From contig CM007990.1 in NCBI GenBank assembly GCA_002189035.1, forward strand, positions 5,084,001 to 5,148,000: a stretch of 64,000 bases of DNA, given 5' to 3'. This DNA is from Utricularia gibba (taxonomy: Eukaryota; Streptophyta; Magnoliopsida; Lamiales; Lentibulariaceae). The translations under genes were made by a program, and so were the position numbers. Shown one piece after another: positions 33,481 through 44,035 of the stretch (positions are counted from its first letter, which is position 1; each line of letters opens with the position of its first letter). The notes under the pieces are model-generated. The model saw nothing but the letters and a program-made list of their open reading frames with translations, ran no database searches and had not been told where the DNA came from.

Positions 33481-35877
33481 ATGCATAGTTTCAAAGCTGC
33501 TGCTGCAACGCAAGCCATGGTGCTGAACAACTCAGATGTTTATTGCCAGCACCAGTCAACATTTTATCAAAGGTGAGCTCTTCAAGTTGGACTACTTTAT
33601 GGTTACTTAAGAATCATGCAGGCGACTGAGAGTTGATTATTAAAGCTTTCTCTCCGTTTTGTTTCTTCTGCATGCGCAACAAATGTAGAGATGAAGATAG
33701 TAGAAATGGAACGCGTTTTGCAGATCTTGGGGAGCTTGAGCAGTCTACTGAAAATGGTTTTCACAATGATGATGCTGGCTTGAGTAGAAGTGAGTTCCTT
33801 TCCTTTTTCTACAGAAGCTCTTCACCCGCGTTTTATCTTGCTTGTTTCTCACAACACTTAAAGCATCTCCGTTAGGCGCAATGTACACCGCGATGAAGAC
33901 AACCAACGTTTCCGCTATCTCCAGTGGCTTGCAATTTGGGGGGCATAATAACGTATGCTTCTCTTCGCCGAACATTGCTTGAACTGAACTTCCGTTCACA
34001 CGTTTTCTTAAGCTGCCCTGTGTTTGGTCACAGAGTTTGGCTTCTGCTGAGATGTTTCCTCCTGGAGCAACTGCAGTTGATTCAAGCCGATTCGCTGTGC
34101 CGAAAGGTCCGCTGGCCGGTATTGGGGCCGGAAATGGGTATCTGGTGAGCGGCCCTTTTGAGAACTGGGCAGACTCAGGGATGCTCGCGGACAACAGTCA
34201 ACAAACGGACACTTCCACAGACACTGATGACAAAAACCAGGTACTAGTCTTGTTCTAAGCTTGAAAATTAGATCTTCAAGGGAAATATTTCTTGGGTTTA
34301 CACCAACAAAATTCCTGAGCTGCACTTGCAACGAGGTCTCATTGCTGCTTTTTCTGGCTACAATTGTACCGGCTATGAAATCTTAAAGTTGGCAATGGGC
34401 TTAATTATTGTTTGAACTCTGCGCATGCTCTGTGCCATGGTTTTTTCCTGAACCCTTTATCTGGCTCTCCATTTTCAGTATCTGGGTGGTGAGAATCATG
34501 AAAGATTGCATGCGGATGACTCCACGAACGAGGCTAACAGGAAAGATAGAGACCAAAAGGTTGATATCTGAGCCATGGGGTTAGACCCTGAGCTTGAACT
34601 TGTTGATGGTAATCCTGTTCATCTGCTCTGATTCAGGCACTCAGGAGACTAGCTCAGAACCGCGAAGCCGCAAGGAAAAGTCGAATGAGAAAAAAAGTAA
34701 CTGTTTTTTCTTTCCTTAACCAATGTTAATGACCATAAAAATTTGCAGGTGGATGTGGATCTGAAACTTGAAAGTTCATTTCTATGTATTAGGCGTATGT
34801 GCAGCAGCTTGAAAACAGTCGTCTGAAGCTTGCACAATTGGAACAGGAGCTGAAAAGGGCTCGTCAGCCAGTAATGCTTGTTTTGAATGCAGTATTTTGG
34901 ATTCCCAGTTCATGATCTGATTGATCTTCTGTACTCAACTACAGGGTCCCTTCCTCAGCAACGGGGGGGTAGCAGATCAGTGTAATTCCGCGGGTGGAAA
35001 TGGTGAGTGAAGCAACCTTTGTGTCCTCAGTTATCCCGGTTAAACGAAACCATGTTCTTGCTCTAATCAACTTCAGCAGGTAGTTCATCATTTGACCTCA
35101 GCTACACAAGATGGCTAGATGAACATCAACGGCTGATAGGTGACCTCCGATCAGCCGTGAACTGCCAGGCGGGAGAGAGCGACCTCCGGCTGCTTGTGGA
35201 AGGCGTCATGTCGCATTATGATGAAGTATTCCGGTTGAAGAGCATCGGCGCAAAGTCTGATGTATTCCACATGCTTTCTGGAATGTGGAAGACTCCCACG
35301 GAGAGGTGCTTCATGTGGCTGGGAGGATTTCGTTGCTCTGAGATGCTCAAGGTGACTCAACACCATTATTCAGCGCATTTCTTACCTCCAAATGTGCATC
35401 TAACAGACAACACGCGACAGATAATCGGGAATCCAATCGAACCTCTAACAGAGCAGCAGCTAGTGGGAATGTGCAATCTGCAGCAATCATCTCAGCAGGC
35501 AGAGGATGCTCTGTCTCAGGGACTAGAAGCCTTGCAGCAATCACTTGTCGAAACGCTTTCATCCAACGGTCCTGGTCTCTGCACCTCCGGAAATGTAGCA
35601 GACTACATGGGGCAGATGTCTATTGCAATGAGCAAGCTTGCCACTCTAGAAAACTTCCTTCATCAGGTAAGATCCACTGATGGCTGCATATGTTGAATTT
35701 GTCGACATTGATTCGGTTTTGTGAGCGCAGGCGGATCTTCTTCGGCAGCAGACGCTACAGCAGCTGCAACGAATATTGACAACGCACCAGGCGGCGCGTG
35801 CTCTTCTCGCAATAAGTGATTACAGAGCAAGGCTTCGTGCATTGAGTTCTCTGTGGCTAGCTCGCCCCAGGGAATAG
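33481..35877 (+). CDS. TGA-type bZIP transcription factor (clade near TGA2/TGA2.1)
   Basis: Exons: 33481-33572, 33689-33789, 33876-33952, 34034-34240, 34479-34559, 34637-34696, 34793-34870, 34945-35002, 35080-35351, 35421-35666, 35731-35877. The total is 472 aa. An N-terminal extension with RFADLGELEQS is followed by the bZIP basic region NREAARKSRMRKKAYVQQLE and a short leucine zipper. The DOG1 domain (SSFDLSYTRWLDEHQRLIGD to the end) closes with LRALSSLWLARPRE. TGA factors bind TGACG elements and, with NPR1, switch on salicylate-dependent defence genes. The 69-nt intron 35352-35420 is stop-free and in frame, so a retained form would add 23 aa inside the DOG1 domain. Removing it restores the family's LLK-x-LEPLTEQQL alignment (here MLKIIGNPIEPLTEQQL). 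Confidence 0.95.
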
Positions 35878-36248
35878 CGAATAGGCTAGCGATTTGGTTA
35901 TCCTACTAAGCCTGGTTTGCTCTCTTCGTTGGTAAAACGAATGATGCTTAGGTTCTTTTGGTGTAAATTTGAGGAATCAGTCGCCCGCCATGAGAATCTG
36001 TGTTGAGAACACATTCATACACTTAACCCTTTAATGGATTTATCCCATTATTCATCATCTACGTCTTAGTACACAAAACAAATGAACAGATGCTCGTCGT
36101 CGTCGTCGTCGTCTATCTGGGTTACACCTTCTCCATCTGCTTCTGTTTTCTCGCCCTGCTTTTCCTCCCTGCAGGCAGACAGAACAACAGTTCATTACCA
36201 CGCAAAGCTCCCAAAAAAAAAAGCCCCAAAAGGAAAAGCTCCACGCTA

Positions 36249-36503
36249 CTACTCACTTGATCTGTTTCTGGGTTTCGATTGGAACCCCTGAGGGATGAAT
36301 ACGCCGGTGCCGGTCACCGGTCTCTGCAAATTCAATGCCGGTGGGAAGGCCACCTTCCCCACCCACAAGCAATAGCCTTCTTCAACGCGGGTTGCTTCAC
36401 TTTCCTCGTCATCTTCCGTTAGATGCAAGAGCTGCTTCCTCATCTCAGAGTAGAACACGTCATCCTCCTCAGGCAAGATCAACTCCTGCTCATGAAACTC
36501 CAT
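36249..36503 (-). CDS. Small conserved plant protein with GTGVFIP motif
   Basis: An 84-aa acidic protein starting MEFHEQELILPEEDDVFYSE. The conserved end is TGTGVFIPQGFQSKPRNRS, a motif I recognise from a family of small plant proteins without assigned function. A TATAAAT lies about 55 bp upstream on the minus strand (near 36556), supporting this start. The last codons SSE-TAG overlap a donor-like GTGAGT, so the true end may be in another exon. Converges with the TGA gene. Confidence 0.7.
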   Translation of the reverse strand: MEFHEQELILPEEDDVFYSEMRKQLLHLTEDDEESEATRVEEGYCLWVGKVAFPPALNLQRPVTGTGVFIPQGFQSKPRNRSSE

Positions 36504-37325
36504 GATTTGATCGATCCAATGAATGGCGAAGACGCTGGATCGATCCCCTCCCGCATTTATACGTCAAAACGAGTCTATTATTTTTTTCTCTAGGCGCGGA
36601 CTTTTTTTGTAATGACGAGGCTGCGTGTGTTGATGGGGAAGTGGATTCACACCCTTTTTGTCCGAACGTTTCAAACCATTACACAACCAACTGCGTCTAT
36701 TCCCCTTTAGGTTATTTGTCAGAATTCAGTTGACCAACCACTCATCCGGGTATTCGGGTTGGTGTGTATTAGGTACCTGAACCACTTCATATTATCTTAT
36801 CTGAAAGAAATTGGTGACCCTTGATATTATAATCTTGTACCTTGCAAGAAAATCAAGAGGATCAGATTTGTAAAAGATTAGGAATCATGCGGACGGGGAC
36901 CCAGTGCTGGTCAAAACGAGGTTGCGTCTGAGATGGAAGCTTTCAAGATTCAGCCTCTGTGGTCAGCGGCGGTTTAGGGAGGCTCCACTAGAAGCACAAC
37001 AAGTCTGACCATGGAGGGGGATTGACTTGGGAGTGGAGAAAGAAGCTGCGTCAGTCAAACATCAAGGCACAGAGGCGGCAACTACGAAGAGCTGACCTTT
37101 GCAGTTAGTTTCATCCAATTGGAATGGAAGCTTCTTGTATTGAATCAGTCTGCTCGTCAGGTTCATACATGCAACTCAAAGTATCTACCATTTTGCTACA
37201 GCTAAAGGATCAGAGCCATGAGTGGTTTAACTACAGGTTTCAGGAGGTATTACCCAGAGCTGTCTGAGAGGTAAAAGAACCACACGGGGAGATAGCGGAG
37301 ACTGATGGACGCTCATACTCACCTC
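36504..37325. other. Spacer between the GTGVFIP gene promoter and PP2A-A 3' end
   Basis: About 800 bp holding the promoter of the small gene and the 3' flank of the PP2A gene. No coding feature is supported. Confidence 0.5.
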
Positions 37326-40300
37326 CTAAGTTGACATCATCACGTTATCCGTGGAGTTTAGTGCTTGGATGGCGAAAAAACGGACATCTACATCGGGGTC
37401 CTCTGTGAGCTCTACCAAGGCGGGGCGCACTGTTTTATCCACCACCTATGCATATGGAGAAAGTCATCGGTTGAGATGTGCGAAATCTGAATGAAGTTCA
37501 AGCAATACTTGAGAGGAAAATCAAACTCACAGATTGGTCAATGATGGGTATTATGGACTGCAACACTTTGGCCACGTTAAACTTGATGTTGGGCACCCTG
37601 CTTTGGTGAAATTAGTGAGTGGAAGTAAGAGGATGCAGCTGGACCAGAGCAAAAGTGGGAGGAAAACTACCGGTCCTTTGATGAGTTAACGATCACGGGC
37701 AGTAATGTTGAGCATGTTATTTCTGCGCCCATCACAGGTGCCAGCAATGAAATTGCTTGGAGCACAGTCATCCGGTACAAATAATGTGGATTCTTTATCA
37801 TCTCCAGAACCTGTGCAGAGGTTGTTGGAAGATGTTTGGTGGAAATCAATATGCGAATGGTTGGTTACCTGAGGCACTATATGCTGCATTGCCCATTCCG
37901 GACCAAACTCCTCGGCTAAGCGCTTCAGGTTATTCGCAGCAGCATCTCGGATAGAGTAAACCTGAAAAAATATATTGAACAGCTTGATGGAAAGTGGGTT
38001 TTCCAAAAATTACATGCACGAGGTTCAAACAATTGGGACATGTGAAGATGATTTCAGTATTGACAGAATGGTTTCAAAACCTTATCCTGCAACCATTGCA
38101 TGCAAAGTGCACCAAGCTTTTCATCGAAAAAGCCAACACCGAGTTGACTAGCGAGGAGAGGTATGTACTCAATAATAGCTAGGCGAACCCTCCAGTGCCT
38201 ATCTTCTGCAAGTTCAACAATTGCTGGTAATAGCGACTGAGATAGCAAATCAATACCAATAACCTGCGAGTTTATACAAGAGTAACAAGTTTTAGGTGAG
38301 CTATCACAAACTTGCTTATTTCATCTAGATAAATGGTATATATCACAGACCTGGTTGACTTGATCGAGCTTGCTGATAATGTTGAGACGGACATCAGGGA
38401 ATTCGTCCTTCAAGAGAGAGAGAAATATTGGAAGGAGCTGCTCAATTGTTGCATCCTGATCAAACACATCCAATGTTTTGGTAAACCAAAGAAACTACAC
38501 GTAAAAGCATAGTAATATGAACTAGACGACAGCTAGAAAATAAAATTCAACAAGAACATAAAATGACAGGATTTTCATATCCAAGTAACTGAAAGATAGC
38601 CATGTTCGTTTCCTAGTTGTCATTCCAAATCTTGCCCCTCATTCTGAAAGGAAATGCATAAATTCACATATTTATGATAAGATGTTTTGCATTTCATTCA
38701 TACGAGAAAATGCCTATAACAAGGCACCCACACTAAACGGCACCGAATTATCTTACATTGTGCTCTGATAACTCCGAAAACATAACACAATCTAAAATAC
38801 TTAGGCTAAGACCTGCCTCTCATAAAATATGAATATGATTGAACTTGCAGATAAAATTAAGCAGGCAAGACCACTTGATGATGCTCATAAACAGATAATA
38901 ATTTGGAATCCTCAAAATCTAAAAGCAAACAAGTAAAATATTGCTGACATGCAAAATGCCCACATAGTATGAAATAAGCTGCTCCTCGTAAATGTTCACC
39001 TTTCCTAGTACGGGAGCCATTCCCATGATAACAGATGCCAAAGCAGATCTCACATGCTGTGAAGAATCCGATGACAACTCCTAAAAGCATCAACCAGAAT
39101 TCAGAGTGAAGACATTGAATTCACCAACCAGCAAGGCATATCCATCTCCATATTTGAATGATGCAGGGTACCTTTACACATGGAAGAATATGCTGTATAG
39201 CAAGGTCTGGATTAACAATACGGCAGAATTTGGTAACTTTTCCAGCAGCAGCAATACGGACCTCTGCTTCATTATCCCGAAGCAAACGCACATAAGCAGG
39301 AACTAAATCCATCCTTGAATATAGGATAAAAAAATAATTCATCATCATGAAACAACTTCAGACTAGGAGAAAGCTAATGATCACGAGCCTACCTCGTAGG
39401 TTCAGGTCCAACAGCCTCACAAAGTTCATACAGCTGATTAGCGACCATATAGCGGACACGCCATGACTTATCCTGATGATAAATCAAGAGGAGTCTTAGG
39501 TGAATAACTGCATCCAGGTGGAGCAGAAAAGCCAATTCTCATATCACAAACAAACAAGAAACGAAAGCAACAGAAAAGCTACAATAACGAGCTTTGAAAC
39601 AACAGTGAAAGAATCATAGTGACAAAAACCTCAGAATGCTCAGACATAATTGATAACATGGCCCCAATTGTACAATACCTGTGAAAAGTTGACAATTACA
39701 GGAAGAATATGAGTAACGCAATCTTGAGGCTCCAACAACTTCCCAATAGCAGCACAGCCCTCGACAGCAAGTAATCGAACAGAATCTTGATCTGAAATAC
39801 AGATTCAGTTGACCAATTTGAGTCAGCGAGTTAACCTACCAATCTAAGAAATTCTGGAAATTCACAAATGGTAACTCAGTGCATATATTATTTCCCTCAG
39901 GAAGCGATGCTTGGAATGCAACCTTTAAAACTCACCATCTTGTGTTAGGTCTTCGAACATAGACACAATGTCTGTCTTCAGATGAGTAGGTTCAACCGTG
40001 GCAGCAAATTTCCCCAGATTCGTAGCAGCAGCTCTTCTTACCATGGGCATATCATCTTGACACAATTGACTGTATATTGATCTCAGTTCAGTCTTCAGCA
40101 TATCATGGGCGCTCAAATAAGCGATGTGAAATAGCCCGCATGCAGACACACGTGCAGTAAACCATTCGCCAGCTGCAAGCCTCTGTAGATTGAAGAAAAA
40201 CCGAGTGTGATGCAATAATGAACTTTGAATTGCAATACAACATGAGCAGTGATCAGGTCATGATAACATGCTAAGTGAAATTCATAAATACGACAATTAT

Positions 40301-40947
40301 ATTCTATAAGTCAAGATCCCCGGCCCTGACACCAGTGAAGTACCAATATCTCTAGCAATTTTCGAAAACAGAACTGGAAAAATAATAAAAGAGTGCGACA
40401 GCCAACTGAATTGCATAAATTTTGTATAATTCATGAGATACAAACCCGAGCAGTTAGACGGACCATAAGAACAAAAGTTGCGAGACCAGCATGTAAAGAA
40501 GATAATAAACAAGAATTACAGTAAGACCAGCATGACGGGGAAGCAATATCAAACCTTGACTAAGGGGATAAATGAGTCAACTAAATCATTCTCTCTCATC
40601 TGAGACCCAATTCTGCACAACGACTCTACAGCCTTGTCCCTAACACAGGTCTCCTCCACCGTACATAGTGTTTCCAACGGAGGAAGCAAAACGTGAGCAT
40701 GCTCAAGCCCGCCAACATACGGAATAAAAACACCCAACTCTTCAGCCATTGCAAGCAGCACCTCATCATCATCATCATTATTTTCGCTCAAGAATGGGAT
40801 CAACTCCTTCCGCGTTCTTTCCTCACCAAGAGCCCGAGCAATGGTGGATAGTCTACGAATAGAGTTCAACCGCAGTTGGATGTCATCATTCTTCAGCTCA
40901 TCTATTAATACCGCAATCGGGTAGAGTGGCTCATCGATCATCGCCAT
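37326..40947 (-). CDS. PP2AA: PP2A 65-kDa scaffold subunit A
   Basis: Twelve exons, in transcript order: 40947-40555, 40182-39936, 39791-39679, 39472-39393, 39313-39172, 39080-39000, 38455-38351, 38263-38081, 37961-37869, 37810-37671, 37597-37531, 37445-37326. They total 1764 nt, giving exactly 587 aa, the family length. The start [19 protein letters not shown] and the run of 15 HEAT repeats (e.g. [40 protein letters not shown]) are diagnostic. The protein holds the catalytic C and regulatory B subunits of protein phosphatase 2A; the Arabidopsis homologue RCN1 affects auxin transport and hormone signalling. The C-terminus is VMMST. Which paralogue (A alpha, beta or gamma) this is cannot be told. 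Confidence 0.97.
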
Positions 40948-41757
40948 TGTGTTGCAAAAGTTAACTCCCTAACAACAGAATTAAAAATCGGATCATCTAT
41001 TCTGAACCCAGCTACAAACAAAAGGGAGAGGGGGGTGGTGCGGAGGATGATCGATCAAAAATCAGACCTCCTAATAAATTTTTTTCCAAAATATACCAAA
41101 GGCACTATTTATCAAGATAACGTTGCCATAACCGAGCAACTCCATACTTTCAAAACCCCAAAACCGCATCATGCGACACGACACAAGAATTTGAGTTTCA
41201 GGTTCCTCGAAACCCAAACCACAAGAAAATGACTAAAACTCTTAGATCTACGACAGAAATACAGGATTCAGCACGCAAATTAAATACATCGAACTGAACC
41301 TACAGGAAGAAAAGCAGGATACCAGATGATCAGCAAGTTATGAGAGGCGACGACCTCCGGCCGCGATTCGAAAGCTTCGCTCGAAGAGAACGAAAAAACG
41401 CCGTTCGTCTATCCTGCCTCTTAAGAAACGACACAAAGTCGGGCTTATCTACAATTAGGCCACAAAATTCGTGCTGCTCTTTCTCAAGCCCAATAACAAA
41501 CAACTCCCCTCTTATGGGCTTCATAAATGATTGAAAGGCGGCAATTGGGCCTCAAGAATCCGTACTGCTCTTTGCTAAAACCCAACAACAAACCTCTTTC
41601 TTCTTCCTACAATTAGTTATTAGTGTTTGCTTAGGGCAACGTTTAACCTAAAACATTATTTAATTACAATTTGGGAAAGAGATTTGACATTGAAAGCTGC
41701 ATTTTTTAACTAGGGAAATTAAATAAAGCCATATATTAACAGGAAAAGGAACGCTTC
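40948..41757. other. PP2A-A leader/promoter and 3' flank of the acidic-protein gene
   Basis: Open frames here are short and unconvincing. The PP2A leader may contain an intron, since acceptor-like sequence lies just before the start at about 40965-40975 (minus strand). Confidence 0.4.
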
Positions 41758-42312
41758 CTATTGGGCCGACAAACTTTCCGGTCTTAAGGGAAAGTCGCCG
41801 GGTCCAAACCCTAGATCCGAATAATCAATCAGCCCATCTAAATCTATTCCCGCAAACTCGCCGTCACCGTTATCCAAAAACCCGAACCCGAAACCGTTGG
41901 CCTCCTCAAACGCAGAGCTCCCGGTTTCGAACAAATCCGGTTCCGACACCGACGGCTCCGCCTCCAAAACTCCTTCCACGGCAGGTAACGACGTCGGAGG
42001 AGCCGGAATTCCGAGATCGTCATCAGACGCCTTCAACAAGTAATCAAGATTCTCCGAAGATTCGGTTAAATCGGAGACACTGACATCTCCAACCGCGGCG
42101 GCGGACGGCGATGCGGTTATCTCGTCCTCGAATTTCTTCATAAACGTGTACAGATCCTCGTTCGACGTCCCGACCTCGTCGTAATAGTCGTCAGTGCTGT
42201 CCAGAAGATCCTCTCGCAGCCTCTTGACGGCAGCCGAATGGATTTCCGGCACCGTTTCACTGCTACTGCCATCACCGCCGTCGTCCCTGAGCCGCTTCCT
42301 AGTAACCTCCAT
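41758..42312 (-). CDS. Acidic plant protein of unknown function
   Basis: A 184-aa intronless frame from MEVTRKRLRDDGG. A basic N-terminus (RKRLR, possible nuclear signal) is followed by VKRLREDLLDSTDDYYDEV and a helical LYTFMKKFEDEI. The C-terminal half is acidic and hydrophobic (FGFGFLDNGDGEFAGIDLDG), like a transcriptional activation region. I believe a related acidic family exists in plants but cannot name it. The in-frame extension upstream to 42453 looks like leader. A role in transcription is only inference from composition. Confidence 0.65.
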   Translation of the reverse strand: MEVTRKRLRDDGGDGSSSETVPEIHSAAVKRLREDLLDSTDDYYDEVGTSNEDLYTFMKKFEDEITASPSAAAVGDVSVSDLTESSENLDYLLKASDDDLGIPAPPTSLPAVEGVLEAEPSVSEPDLFETGSSAFEEANGFGFGFLDNGDGEFAGIDLDGLIDYSDLGFGPGDFPLRPESLSAQ

Positions 42313-43648
42313 TAGAAGACAAAACGAACAGGAGAGAGATTGTAGACGGGAGGCGATGAAGACTGGGGAGGCTTTTATAGTCATGAAAGGGGAATAAAAA
42401 TTAAATAATGGAGGAAACGTGACGTGGAAATAGGCAGGTGTGGGGCCACCCATTGATATCTTTGCTATCGTTGGGAGTGACGTGTCAACATTCTGGTCCG
42501 GGGGAATTTTTGAATTGCGTGATTAACTGGATTTAAATCTGTGTTTGGGGTCCGGATCGTGGGGTCCACTGACATGCCCGTCTCAAAAATCTGCCGCCTT
42601 TTTCCCAAGTGCGTGGTGGTTTTTCGGACAGGGCGTGGATTGGGCCGGGCCCGCGATTAGGATTGGTTTTTGTCTCCACCGCCTAAACAAATCCTCCCAC
42701 CGCCTCTAATTTCCACCGGATATTTTGCAGGATTTTATATGGTTCCAGTTAAGTTCATCAACTCTTCTCTATAGGATAAGAAATTACCCATTGGAGAAGA
42801 AGACGTACTCAATTATTGCCCGAATCCTATGTGACAGTAGGCGGGTACCCAAGAAGAAGCTCCATCACAGAAATGCCTCTGAGTTCGGCGACAGCTGCCG
42901 GGATTTGCCGGCGGTTTTGACTCTTCCCCCACGTGATTGTACTCCCTAGATTGGTGAACGGCGACGGAGTCCCAAACCATTTGCGTGGATCTGACGGTAC
43001 ACAAACCAGCCGAGGCAGTAGGAGTCATCATTAATAAGAGCAACCAACCGCTTTCAACCACCGACGATGCCCTTGATGTGTGCACTAACTCACTCGATGC
43101 CGTGCCGAACCTACTAAAAATGCAAGCTCATGAAGTGTCAATGAGTGCCGGCGGTCTAATTGCTTTTTTTTTCTTTTTTTTGAACAAGAATCGGAGGGCT
43201 TCCCCTCTCGCGCATGAGCGCCGCGCAGTGTCCTAGAGTAAGATCACTGCTTTTGTTCCCGTACAAGATAATCTTGTACGGGGGACCAGAGGAACGAAGT
43301 GGTGGACTGGGAACATTTGAAAGTATTATCTTGATGATATCCAAGATTCCACAAAAGCAAGGATTTTATGTCCATTTGTGCATCAACTCCACGACAATGC
43401 TTTTTTACTATAGTTCCATATGGGAGTCTGATTCTCGGATTCTACATTCCCAATTACAAGATCAGGGTTTCCTTATCATCCAACTCAAGGAGGCTGGCTT
43501 CTCCATGCATTAACTGAGAATCAAATCCAGCAGCAATATGTAGCATTGATGATTTGACAAAAACCCTCTTCTTTAAAACGCTCGAGACTAGGTGTTCTTC
43601 CCTCCCTGCACAACAGTCCCTATTTCCTCCTAGTAGATAGACAAAAGG
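42313..43648. other. Promoter of acidic-protein gene and spacer with palindrome
   Basis: GC-rich patches and a pyrimidine run at 43165-43185 surround a perfect palindrome near 43270 (listed). No gene is supported; frames on either strand are short. Confidence 0.45.
43258..43282. repeat. 25-bp perfect inverted repeat
   Basis: Arms CCCGTACAAGAT and ATCTTGTACGGG flank a single A. It lies about 370 bp before the TPD1-like start codon. Confidence 0.9.
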
Positions 43649-44035
43649 ATGGGCCGTGTCACCGCTCACACGACCATCATCATCATCATCGTGGTGTCCA
43701 TTCTAACGACACGGAACAGTGGACAGATCGAACAATGTCGGGAGACGGCGGAGGTTCAAGTGAGCCAGGGAGAAGAATGGTCGGCCGGAGAGCCCCGGTT
43801 CACTGTAATGATATCCAACGTCTGCACCAGCTGCTGGGTGGCCGAGCTTCACATTCGATGCGGATGGTTCCAGTCGGCGACTACGGTGGATCCGTCCACG
43901 TTCAAGCGTCTGGGGTACGATGATTGTCTTGTCAACAACGGGGATCCCATCCCCGGCGGCCATGTCATCGAGTTCGTCTACTCGAGCACGCAGGAGTACC
44001 AGTTAACGGTTTCCTCCTACACGTGCCGCTCCTAG
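43649..44035 (+). CDS. TPD1-like small secreted cysteine-rich protein
   Basis: A 128-aa intronless frame with a signal peptide (MGRVTAHTTIIIIIVVSILT) and a mature part containing six cysteines. Family marks include CGWFQSATTVDP, YDDCLVNNGDPI, a hydrophobic strand HVIEFVYSS, and the final YTC. The architecture fits the TPD1-homologue family, named for TAPETUM DETERMINANT 1, the ligand of the EMS1 receptor kinase in anther development. Most members have no proven role. Start ATG 43649 is the only one giving a signal peptide. Confidence 0.87.
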   Translation: MGRVTAHTTIIIIIVVSILTTRNSGQIEQCRETAEVQVSQGEEWSAGEPRFTVMISNVCTSCWVAELHIRCGWFQSATTVDPSTFKRLGYDDCLVNNGDPIPGGHVIEFVYSSTQEYQLTVSSYTCRS

